Shown one piece after another: positions 12,729 to 23,955 of a stretch of 64,000 nt of DNA. Made by a program: the position numbers and the translations under genes. The notes beneath the pieces were generated by a model. The model was not told where the DNA came from. It worked only from the letters and a program-made list of their open reading frames with translations, and did no database searches. Source of the stretch: Euryodendron excelsum (Eukaryota; Streptophyta; Magnoliopsida; Ericales; Pentaphylacaceae); the NCBI GenBank assembly GCA_033060915.1, contig CM065393.1, positions 6,396,001 to 6,460,000 of the forward strand, given 5' to 3'. Position 1 is the stretch's first letter; every line of letters starts with the position of its first letter.

Positions 12729-15033
12729 AGCTCACACAAAAAGGAATGTCTACTAGCCTCCTCCCCACCCCCTGCCCTTTATGTCTCCGCAAGTTGACAG
12801 TGACCTAACATAAAAAGGTAACTCTTTACAATCAAGTCCGCGGCATCTCAGTTCGATTTTTTAGTTTCATCTTCTGCAAATCGTTGAGACTACACTTAGT
12901 AGAGTGGTTCTGAAAACAGGTTTTGTATAGGCTGCCTTTGGTAATTTGGTTTTCAATTCAGTTTTAGAAAGAAAAAAAAAATTGTTATTTTTAGTGTCTT
13001 CAGAACTTCGATTTTCTTATCTCTGAAATCACAAAAGGCGATAATTTCTTACTCTTTATGTTTGCGAAAAACTCAAAAAAGTGAAAATGAAAATGAAACA
13101 AGATCGAACGGGACGAAGGAAGAATTCAATATCAGTGGTTCACTAATTAGTTTAAAATTTCGAATAACCTTAAAAACAATCATTAATATTGTGCTCATCC
13201 AAACTCCCAAACCCCAATTTGTTTTATGTTTTTTGTAAATTTGCAAGCAAGAAAAGGGATAAAAATGGTGTTCAAGTATTTTACGAGACTCAAACCCAGC
13301 ATAACTGTATTAGAACTTTCTAAAGATACCATCCTGCAAATTTATTTTGCCAACAAAAATCCAACAATTAAAGCTAAAATTGCGTTTGAAGTGAAAGCAA
13401 CAATACACATTGTTTTTGTTATTTTTAGTTTGATTTGGTTGGTCGGCGCCTCCCTATTGTTTGAGAAATAAATAGTACTTACATTTCAATGAGACCTCAT
13501 GCTCAATAGTTTAAAGCAATCATATGTACATCTTTTAGCCATTTGATCTAAGATGTTGATGCATTAATGTATAGACAATTTTCATACGATTATTAAACAT
13601 TTCAACAGTAAAGAAGAATCCAAACTTTGATATCAAATCCAAACACATAAAAGTCTAATAAATTTTCCCTTCATCAGCGTCGCCCGCCGCCCCACTGTAT
13701 GCATTGAAGGTTCATTATTAAATGAAAGTCGGTTTAATGAAAATGATTCTCTTATTATCAAGAAATAGAAATTTATTTCGCCGCATTTTACTGCCCAAAA
13801 GGAAAAAAAAATTTCTCGAACAATTTTATTTGCATTTTGCAAAGATGAAGGACCAAAGGTTGTATGCTTGTATCACCTAACGATTGTTTTGTTTCCTATA
13901 ATATTTTTACTGTACATTCCACATTTATATTTTCTGTATTGATTCTCGTTTCTGTTTGTCAAATTGGCCACAATGGCCTGTATCCTATTTGGTATTGGTG
14001 GGTAAGCTCAACTTATTCATCTGATTCCCACATTCAACCAACCATTTGTTCTAACGGAAAGGAACACTAAATTTCCTTTGCTTATGACTTAGTTTCATAC
14101 CTGCTCTCGTTATTATTATGGCTTTTGATTGGATTCGGTAGGTTGGTGCCCTCACGGGCTCAAGAATTTCACAAAAGGGAGTGAAAAGGAGAAATTTTTT
14201 TTAATGATATTGTTATCGCAACTATCAATCAATGCCACATAAATTTAAGTTTTATAATAGAAGATCCATATATAATAAAAGTAAAATCATAACTAATGTA
14301 TTACCTACAAATAAAAATACTATATTTACATTAAATTTATTCTTTCAAAGTCATCTTACCTATCACATTTTATCAAAAAAGTAATTTTTTACGTTAAAAA
14401 TATTTAATACCCAACATAATTCACGTTAATCATATATAGAATAGAAAATGACTGTTACAATATAAAAAGCTTACATATCAATATAGTAATATCTGTTAGG
14501 TTCAACATTACTTTTATATGCATAACAAATGTCAAAATAGAATAAAAATAATAGTAGTCATTGGAATAAATACTGATTTTAGATTATGAAAAGTAACGTG
14601 ACCAATAAAAAATATTGAAATGAGTAAAATGTTAGACAAAATTTGAAAGAAACAAGGAAAAATTATTTGGATTTAGGAAGAGCAAAGGTAAAATTACTTG
14701 AGTTTTGGGGGACCAACTCATCTATGCTATCATAAATATTCAAAAATACATGGGGCCTAAGAAATTTTTTTTAAAATTAGGAGAGGCCAACTTACTTATT
14801 GTATCATAAATATTTAAAATTACATAGGGTCAAGAAAATATTTTTAAAAGTTAGTGAGTCGTGGCCCCCGCCTACCCCCGTGGGTTCACTAGTAGGTGCA
14901 CCTTGCTATTTAAGAGATAAATTAGAAAATTTTTAGAGGAATACTTTGACTAGTGGGGTTAGGTGTGTGCTAATAAGCCCCCACCCATGCCCTTAGTCGT
15001 AAATTCAACTCACCTTCACTGATGGCTACACCT
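12728..15033. other. AT-rich intergenic DNA
   Basis: No gene is seen. At 14705-14860 two diverged direct copies of about 80 bp (ggaccaactcatctatgcta... and ggccaacttacttattgtat...) precede a ggcccccgcctacccccgtg tract, a composition typical of decayed transposon ends. Confidence 0.4.
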
Positions 15034-15041
15034 CTAACTAG

Positions 15042-15848
15042 CATAGTTAGTAAAATACGGGATGGTAAAAAAGAATAGTATATAATACGTACATATTTAA
15101 TACAATTTTTTTAAAAAAAATGGTAATAAAATTTGGCATAAAAATACTAGAATGCAAAAAATACGAATATACAATTATCCAAGTATTATACGAATATTAA
15201 TTAAAAAATTAGGACAAAAAATACGGTAATATTTATAAGTAATTTATTTTTATATATGTTAGTATATAGTAATTTTGTCTCATAAATATTATTTTTTAAA
15301 ATATATCACTAACAAATAGTTAAATTAAAGTGGTAGATAATTAGATTTTATTAATTCAATACTTGGTATAAAAATGGGTTAATTTGTCAATTTTAATATG
15401 TAATTTAATATATCGAGAATTGATGAGAAGGTATATAAAAATATGTTTAATGATTTAAATATATCTAATATTAAAAAAATATCCCAAAAATATATGACAA
15501 GATACTAGTAAAGATACACATCATGAGTTATATAAGTTTTTTCTATAATGGATAAAGTCAAATAATTTTAATGGTCAATAACTTTACTATTATAATTATA
15601 TATTAAGTCTAGAACTAATAATATGCTAAAATTATATTGAATTATATCAAATTATATCTAATTTTTAATTGAGGTTTTTTTGTCAAAAGTATAATACGCA
15701 AAACGTTTAATATGTGTACAACATTGTCCAACTAAAAAAATGTTTATTTTTATTAGGTTTGAAATTTAGATAAAAAACAGAATTTTTTATTTATTTATAT
15801 ATACTTATATGTATTATACATAAATAGTATAAATATTTACTAACTATG
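15042..15848. mobile_element. hAT-like non-autonomous element (807 bp)
   Basis: Perfect 13-bp terminal inverted repeats, CATAGTTAGTAAA (15042-15054) and TTTACTAACTATG (15836-15848), are flanked by 8-bp direct repeats CTAACTAG / CTAACTAA (7 of 8 identical). The 8-bp duplication and CA...TG ends suit the hAT superfamily. The interior is very AT-rich with no coding capacity. A caution: the flank itself resembles the reverse complement of the end, so part of the match could arise from local palindromy. Confidence 0.65.
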
Positions 15849-15981
15849 CTAACTAATGGCAATAAAATAAAATGGAGAATACTTTCAGATTAGCATCAAT
15901 CATTCAACCAGGCCACCCCACATAAAAAACAAAAAAATGTCCACCCAAAAAAACACCCGCACCAACATAAATATATGTGCA

Positions 15982-16012
<31 letters not shown>

Positions 16013-17344
16013 CGCTTGGATGTATATATGACTAATTGTAGAGCTCATGGTGAAACCTTAATCATAGTCTTTTGCCATGCTTACGTATAACAATAGAACT
16101 GATGTATTTGAGAATCTTATTATTTATAGAAATATGGGATATAAAAGGGTTACATAATTAATGTTATAGCTTTAACTAGGCTACATTAATTAATATTTCA
16201 ATTTTGGAGTTTTGCTGTTGTAACCTTTGTCAATTTGTAATGCTCTATGTTGTATTGATTATGCTTACATATATTCTAAATTATGAGAGTGATGCGTATA
16301 CATGCCTAACATAATAAGACAAATGAATCTTAATCAATCATGAATTGTCCCATAAATATGTACTACCATTCGTACTAATGAATATTAATAAAATATAAAG
16401 TGTGCTAAGGTTAGACATTACACAAAAGCCAATTAGAGTGAAATTATAATGAATTTCGATATGAACTTGTTAGGTTCTTTTTCTCATTTTTACTAGCTTT
16501 TGGTTTTGGTTTGCGGTAAAAAAAATATGAAAGTCTACATTAAAGTCGCATAAAAATGGCATAAATTAAATTTCGGTTAAAAAAAAGTTAATAAAAAAAA
16601 CTAGTTAAAAAATCTGGTAAAAATGGTAATCCAAATGGGGACAAGCTTTTGATTTTATCTGTCTTGCATGTAATTGCAGCAGGGTGGAGGCTTCCAATAA
16701 ATTTTCTCCATTGACTTGATTTATCAGCTCCCATAACCTCAAAGAAGACCATAAAAAAATTACATCACAAGAGCAAGTATAAGATAGATTGAAACTGACA
16801 AGATTTCACCATTGAATTTTAATCACATTTTCCAAAGAGTAATTCTATACATAATTATCCAGTTTCTTAATTTCTTTTCTAATTCTTAGACAGAAGCTTA
16901 TAGAATTACATTAATAAATTCACGTGGAACCCATTTAATTTGATTTACTTGTTATCCAATCAATTAGAAAAGCGGTTAAACATAAAATAAGTAATAACAT
17001 ATGTTGTCTGCAATTTCATGATTAATAATAACTAATAACAACTGTCTAACACTTAGCATGATAAACAAGTTAGAAATTGAGTCTTAATATGATGAGCTAA
17101 GTTCATATGACACAATATTGTCTACTTTGAGCCTTAACTCTCATGATTTTAAAATGAATTGAATCAAATAGATATAAGTGCCTAAACATATAACATGTTA
17201 GATCATAGTGCCACTAGTAGTGTAGCCTACTAGATTTCTGGTCCTCCTTTTCCCAGTGATGTGAGATCACAACAGATAGCATAAAGGGCAGCCTGTCACA
17301 GTCGTAATTAGTCAGGTATCTTGCTCCTGCCCACATATATTTGC
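15849..17344. other. AT-rich intergenic DNA with a small MITE-like insertion
   Basis: An (AT)n tract lies at 15983-16005. At about 16495-16651 an element has ends agcttttggttttggtttgc and, reverse-complemented, aagcttgtccccatttgg. The body shares an actagtttttttta core with 23606-23793. No gene is seen. Confidence 0.4.
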
Positions 17345-17487
17345 CCAGGGGTACCTCCTCACAAAGGGGGTTGTAGTGACCAGATTTGGGCGACTGTTTA
17401 CCAAAAACACAGGTCTTTGCAAAGTCGTAAGACCATGTATGGGGGTTGATGCCTGCCTAGTGCCAGGAGGTCAAGGAAGTTGGTCAC
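17345..17487 (+). pseudogene. plastid 23S rRNA fragment inserted in nuclear DNA (NUPT)
   Basis: About 140 bp match the universally conserved 23S rRNA segment that reads, in parts, CCTCCTCACAAAGGGGG, GTGACCAG, GGGCGACTGTTTACCAAAAA, AAGTCGTAAGACCATG and GGTCAAGGAAGTTGGT. The form agrees with plastid 23S as I know it. Most differences are C-to-T or G-to-A (for example tgatgcctgcctagtgcc for the expected TGACGCCTGCCCAGTGCC), as expected for methylated DNA decaying in the nucleus. Too short to function. A mitochondrial copy of plastid DNA as intermediate cannot be excluded. Confidence 0.85.
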
Positions 17488-18777
17488 TAAACCCAATGCC
17501 TACATTGCATTCGCAGGTAAAAAAGTAATTGAAAAAACATTGAATAAAACAGTACCTGAAGGTTTGCAAGCGCCGAATATTTATTCCAGAAGGGTTTTTT
17601 TTTTTTTTTTCCTAACCAAGTGTTCGGATCAGCTTACGCGTACTTCGACTAATTTTAAAGTCTGTGTAGTCTTCCCGTCCCACACAAATCACGTGATTCT
17701 AAAAGGGCTTCTTCGACCTTATTGTTCCATGTAATTCTTCAAAAAAAAAATTCACAATTAATATTATTAGACATGGCCATCATTTAACAAGATACATGTG
17801 TACGAACAAACCTAACCCTAAAAATTCTTTGTTTTTTTACTATCTAGATTTTTCTAATATATATATATATATATGTTATCTTTTGACAACTCATAAGTTT
17901 ATATATGGAAAATATAAAATGAAAATCCAACCCTTTGGCCCCACGGGAACTCTGGATTTAGGAATTAGTAGTCTATTGTCTATGGATATCATCCTATTCC
18001 ATAAGTTAGCTTCTATATTTATTTATGTTTATAGTAGGTTATCTCTAAAATCAATGGGCACAAGTGTTTGTCAAACCATATTAAACATTGTTTTCGTTGT
18101 ACCTAATTACCTTTTTTTAGTTGTTATCCTGTTGGATCCCAATGTAAGTGTGCTTTATATTAAGAGTGGCGGCTCATTGTTGAAAAAGCATAAAAAAAAA
18201 TTGAAATACTCAAGAGGAGTCCGAATTGTAATACTTTAATTGCAATTTCCTGTATCATAACATTGTATTTAGTTTCTTAACATTCAATTGACATATCAAC
18301 CGGTGACAAAATTCGACCATGCCAAGAAGCTTAATTAATCTTCTGATGACTTCAAATAACTATGAGGGGAAACAAAACTAATATTATTGATTATTTTATG
18401 AAGTTCTTATTTTACAAAATCATTTACAAGGAAGCTTCTTGTCCAAATTCATTAGTAGTGAAAGCAACTTCTTTGATTACTTTATCACAAAGTAACCAAA
18501 GGATTCAACACATCTAAATTGTTGACTATAGTTTTCATTTTTGTTTTGGAAAGAAGTACTTTACATTAAGAAGTAGTTACGAAGAATTCAGATAAGCCAT
18601 AGCAAGATAGTAATAAAGGAAATACTTAATTCAGTATTCTAAAATACTTATGCTGTCCGTTTTTGACTTGGCTTCCTGCAAAAGTAGACAAAGAAACAAA
18701 ATGGAAAACATGCATGCTCAATTTCCAGGCTGTGTTATTGACCAAAAGAGAAGAAAGTGCCTTGTGGATTCGAACTG
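17488..18777. other. AT-rich intergenic DNA
   Basis: No supported gene. The frame at 17796-18239 includes an (AT)n run and has no recognisable domain. Confidence 0.4.
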
Positions 18778-19004
18778 GATGGAGTTTCCACCAACCACAA
18801 CTCTGCATGTCATGCTATCAATCATCAAAAACAAGCTAGTGGGTCCCAACTATGCCCATTACCAACCAAAGAAATTCTGGGTTGGCTTCTATCTTGCAAT
18901 TGCGTTGACGGTGATGTTGATGTTGACTAAGATAACCAATATTAAAAGGATCTTAATGCATAGCATCTCTTTTTTTCTTATAAACGCAGAGCTACTGGGT
19001 CACC

Positions 19005-19041
<37 letters not shown>

Positions 19042-20345
19042 TATTTATACGTAAGGTTTTTGTTTCTTCATGGCATTATGCTAAAGTATCAAAAAAAGAA
19101 GAGACAAAAAGAGGAACACGCACAAGGATGCATGATTTTGCATGTATCTCATTGTCTTTGTGAAGGAGTTGAGTGTCAGACTGCCCAAGTTTACCTCCCT
19201 TGACTTGCAGCTCTCTTTCCAAGAAAATTAGTTGAATGTTTCACACCACTTTGATATTTTCCTAGAAAATTACAAGGGAAAGGGAAATTAAAACGATTTG
19301 TCAAAATTCTAGGTAACTGCAGTGAAACTAGAAGGAAAAGCCTAAAATGGACACGATTAAGTTCTGAGTCCAACTCCTGCCAATACTCATATTGGTATTT
19401 GATTGGCTATTTTATTAACTCAGTTGTCAAGATTTGAGTTGGACTTCCTCAATGGTGGTTGGATTTATTATAACGCTATGTTTGTTAGACTTTCTCACAA
19501 AGATTAAGTTATAGTTTGATATGTTTTTATGATATACTTAAACAAAGATTTCCTATCAATTGACAAAAAACAAAGTATAACTCTGTATTATACTTTAACA
19601 GTATAATGCCTCAAATTTTAACAGCAAATTGGATGTAATTAAGATCCAAGCCGCAATTATTTTACTCCAACTTTTTATTTTTTTTTGTGTTTTAGCTTAC
19701 CTTCTGCATGGGTTTAGGAAAACGGTGTTGGGCTCCTGTCCTCAAATATGCTTTGGTAGGTTCTTTCTCTATATATCACAAATTAAAATAAAAAATTTGT
19801 AAAAAAAACACAAATTGTTAAAAAGAAACAAATAATACTACACAAGCAGAAGTTTTTGCTAACAACTCGGCTCCTATTGATCCTTCTAATTGAAAACAAA
19901 ATACCCACCGCTCTAGCTCAACATTTTATAGATGCCACTTTCATATCATTTGGAATGAGATTTTGAAAAAAATTATGCTTTGTATATTTTCTTTTCGAAA
20001 AACGCTATATAGTGTGTAGTTCTTATTGGACATAATTTTATTTTTCATCTCAATTTTTACTCCTATACAAAAGGTAGTGAGATTTATATTAATAAACGCA
20101 AGTAAAATCACTTGTGCCTACAAGTAAAAAAAATATTAATGTGAAATAAATTATGGGTGGTACTTTTTTTTTTTTTTTTTTCAAATGTGAAAAACCGACC
20201 ATTGATTAAACACCAGGCATTTGGCAAATAAGTGCCACTATGGACCGCCCATCATTGCTTATTAAATGAACTTTTGTGTATTTGAATGGGGATAGTGTTG
20301 ATACAGGAGGACCCCCAAACAGAGCACTTTTTTGACGTCTCATTT
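18778..20345 (+). repeat. old segmental duplication, copy 1
   Basis: Colinear with 22604-23955. Shared landmarks in order: gagtttccac, catgccca-taccaa, ggcttct...gatgttgatgttg, aaccaatat-aaa, cttcatggca, a purine-rich agagacaaaaa, and accgaccattgattaaacac. An (ATT)n microsatellite (19006-19041) is present only in this copy. The frame at 18650-19054 crosses it, giving a polyleucine tail, and is not conserved in copy 2. Confidence 0.7.
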
Positions 20346-22603
20346 ATTTTCCATTCATTGATCATGAATCCTTTTTTATTTTTTATTTTTAATTTTTTAT
20401 TTCCTTTTTTTTTTCTGACATCAATTGGACGAAGAGCGGGATCCAGATGACCCATGACCACATATGGCACACGTGCATTGCCTACGACCACAAAAGAAAA
20501 GCTTAAAGTTAAAATTAAAATGGTAATTCACATTGTGGTTTGAATTAAAATCACACAATCTCATTTAGTTTGAAATTGAACATGTACTTGTATTGTAGTT
20601 TAAGTTTAGATATAAAATAGATAAAAATTATTAAAATTAACGGTAATTCTTTTGCAGTGATATTTTTATTATTTTATTTCTCTGATATAAAATATTAAAA
20701 ATATAATTTTATCCTTTGTTCCAAATTCAAGAGTTTTTCCTTGTAGGGGAGTTTTTGTTATTTTTTTAAATCTGACACGATTTCATTTATTTTGCCTAGA
20801 AATTCAAATCATAAGGGAGCTATAGGTATAATTTTGAACTATAGAGAGTCATCTGATTTTTGCTTAAATTACAAGAGAGTAAAATATAGTTACTCCTAAA
20901 ATAAAATGCCACAAAGTGCAGAACATTTAAAATTTTCAGACCATGCACATAGTTTTCTTCAAGTACTATAATTCTATTTATCTAATTTCCAAAACGTAAT
21001 GTATTCCACATTGTTCGAGCATTAACTGTTCTATTCTACTACTAGTTCATTACTTGTACAATAAACAAAGTGTTTTTCTTTTATAAGATCACGCGAAGAT
21101 AAAAAATAAAAAAAAATTCAACTTTATTTTTGTTCTTTCATGGCCTCAGGAAATTACAAGGATTATTCAAGTCTTGTCTAGAGAGAGAGGGAAAGAGAGA
21201 GAAACTTGGGCTTTAGCTGAGCAAGGGTAAATAACCCAAACCAGCGGTTGGGGTAGACTAATCCATATGTTATTCCCCAATAATTTGAGTTTATCCTTCA
21301 CGTGAGAAATAAGGGAAAAGTGTGATTCTTATCATCTGTCTCCAAAAAATTAAAATTAAAAACCAATAAATATAAACAAGTAAATGAGGCCAAAAAAAAG
21401 ATGTGGAAATTGTTTATATACCCACAACATAATCGTATTGAAACCGCAATCTAATATTTAAAGCATTCTCTCTCTCCCTTAGGGATGATAGTAAGGGGGG
21501 TTTGGTACAAGTTAGGTTAAATTACTCTATTTTTAATTAAAAAAAACTCTACCTCACATTGCATTCCAAACCCGTGACATATTGAACCTTCTCATTCTAT
21601 CCCCATCCCACTTAAGTGTAAACGGGATTTGGATTATAACGGGTTTAACCTATATAAAATTTTAAAATAAAAAATATAAATTATGCAAACACTAATACAA
21701 TACAAGATCGAGAAAGAAAGAGTCTAAAACTCAAGGATAAGAAATAATAATAGAACTCAAATATTTACTTGTATAGTAAGGATATTTTGTATAAATAAAT
21801 ATAATACAAGTATTTAGGGATTGAGATAAATACACTTTACTCTCTTGAAATATGGCCAAAAAAACACATAACCTTCCTGTCTTTTAAAAGTGAACACTTA
21901 ATCTCCCTTTTTACTTTAGAGTAAAGGGCAGTATGTCAAATGACTAAGATACCCCTTTTTTTTTGGGGGGGGGGGGTTTATGTTTCCAGTTCAAGTCGTC
22001 CATTCATCACTGGAGACAAATCTTTTTCTACCTCACTATCAACCCATTTTTCATTACATTGAAACAGAGTTAGAATATATATTGCTACACAATAATGGAA
22101 ATTATTGCTACATGTATTGTGATATATATACTAATTTCTGAAAGTGCGAAGCAAGATATATATTAATAGATCTCCCATTTGTTCAACTTTAGAGAAAAGG
22201 ATTGGTACTTAGGCATCCCATGTGAGAGGGGAGGGGTTTTTGTTGTCGCAGCCAGAGTATTGGCCATGGCGTGGTTGCAGCGATGGTGGCTTGGGATTGC
22301 AACGGTGGGGGATTTTGTCGGATTTTGTCGATGATGGGGGGCATATGGGTCAAGGGCCCAATTTTGTCATGGTAGATATGCAAGGTTGGTGGTTGGGGCT
22401 TAGATCAGTGGTGGTTGTTGTTGAGAGGAGGGGGGATGTAAGAGACTGCAGTAGCGGTGGTTGTAGTTGATGCACAAATTTAGAATTTTTCATAAATGTA
22501 TGCATAATTTTATTGAAAAAAATATAAAATATAATTTTCTTCTTAAAAAGTAGTTGATCTCAAGTTTAGACACTCGTTATCTAAAAAGAAAAAAGAAAAC
22601 ATA
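20346..22603. other. AT-rich intergenic DNA
   Basis: No supported gene. 22200-22470 is unusually G-rich on the plus strand (gtggtggttgttgttgag words, a duplicated ggattttgtcg). It may be a remnant of a GC-richer repeat but I cannot identify it. Confidence 0.4.
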
Positions 22604-23955
22604 AAGAGTTTCCACTGACCGAAGTCCTACACTCATGTCATCAAACATCACGAAGTGGATGTCGGGACTCTCCATGCCCAATACCAAAGGCCAAGGTTGA
22701 AAGATAATGCTTAATTTGCTGTGGTGGCTTCTGTCCTTGTATTTGATGTTGATGTTGATGTTGTTTGTGGTTCCTCAGCGCCTCCAAATGACCACTAGGA
22801 TAAAACCAATATCAAAGCATATCTTCATGGCACAATAATAATGCCAGAGATTATCAAAAAGGCAGAGACAAAAACAGGGATACATGATAATCATTTATGA
22901 TTAAAGCATGTACCTACCTCTATCTTATGTAGGTGTACCCAACTTTGCCTCTCTTTCTAGCTCCCCTATACGGAAAATTATAATGTTTCATGTCATTCAC
23001 ATATTTATCAGAGAAAAAGGAAAGAGATTAATATATTTCTAATAGATCTCATCAAAAAATTTATTTCAAATAAATGGAGTCTGCTAGTCACCAATTTATT
23101 CAGCAGATTAGAATCTTAACGAAAGATTTATGTTCTACAGTAGTTGGGCAACTCAATGCATGAGATTTCAGTCGCTATGAAGTTTGAAGAGGGTTATATG
23201 TACATAACTAGTAGCAAAAGTCAAATAAGGCCCAGAGGAACAGCTACATGCCTCCTCCCATCTTCAAAGTTTTTAAAAATTCTACTTTTATTTACAATTT
23301 TAGTTATGTTTCTCAATTTGCTTCTGAAAATTTACAAATACTTACCTAAGTAATTATTTTGCTTTAAAAAAATATTTATATTTTATAAATAATCTTACAT
23401 GCATTATACAAATAAACGGAAGTCTACAATTTTCAAACATACTTGCTTATGTGCTTTCTATCAAAAACTCATAACAGCCTAATAAACAAAATGGTATACA
23501 TATATATATGTGTGTGTATATTTTATATATGTTATTAAAAAGGCTCTAAGAATAGCTTTCTTAGCCTTTTGGTTAAAATAAAGTGTAGAAAGACTGTAAG
23601 ATAAGCTCGTTTGGATTAACTTATTAACTAGTTTTTTTTATATATTTATTTTAACTCTTTTTAATCAAAATTAAATTTTGGACCTTTTAACGGTTTTTTA
23701 ATTTATGCTTTGGAATTTTCTACCGAAAACAAAAAAGAAATTATTGAAAAAGTCATAAACTCTTAAAATCAGCCAGATGCAAACAAAAGCTTTTTGTAAT
23801 AACCATACCGACCATTGATTAAACACCAAATATTAAGGACCGACAATGAACCGCCCACTATTGATTCAAGAAATAAACTTGTGTTTTGCATGGGTTACTA
23901 TTGGCATACCAGCAAGCACTTTTTGAGCATGCATTAATCACCATACTTTTTTTTT
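22604..23955 (+). repeat. old segmental duplication, copy 2
   Basis: Partner of 18778-20345. The offset shrinks from about 3825 to 3610 bp along the block, showing unequal indels. It has a MITE-like insertion at about 23606-23793 (ends gctcgtttggattaac and gatgcaaacaaaagc) that copy 1 lacks at this place. Confidence 0.7.
23606..23793. mobile_element. small MITE-like element
   Basis: About 190 bp with imperfect inverted ends (agctcgtttggatt versus agcttttgtttgcatct) and a central actagttttttttat motif shared with the element near 16.5 kb. Superfamily not determined. Confidence 0.4.

Noticed and set aside
17230..17344. Further plastid sequence upstream of the 23S fragment
   Set aside because: The words before 17345 do not match the conserved 23S segment that should precede it, so the plastid part was started at 17345.
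18650..19054. 134-residue protein
   Set aside because: The frame is not kept in the duplicated copy at 22.6 kb, and its end is a translation of an (ATT)n microsatellite.
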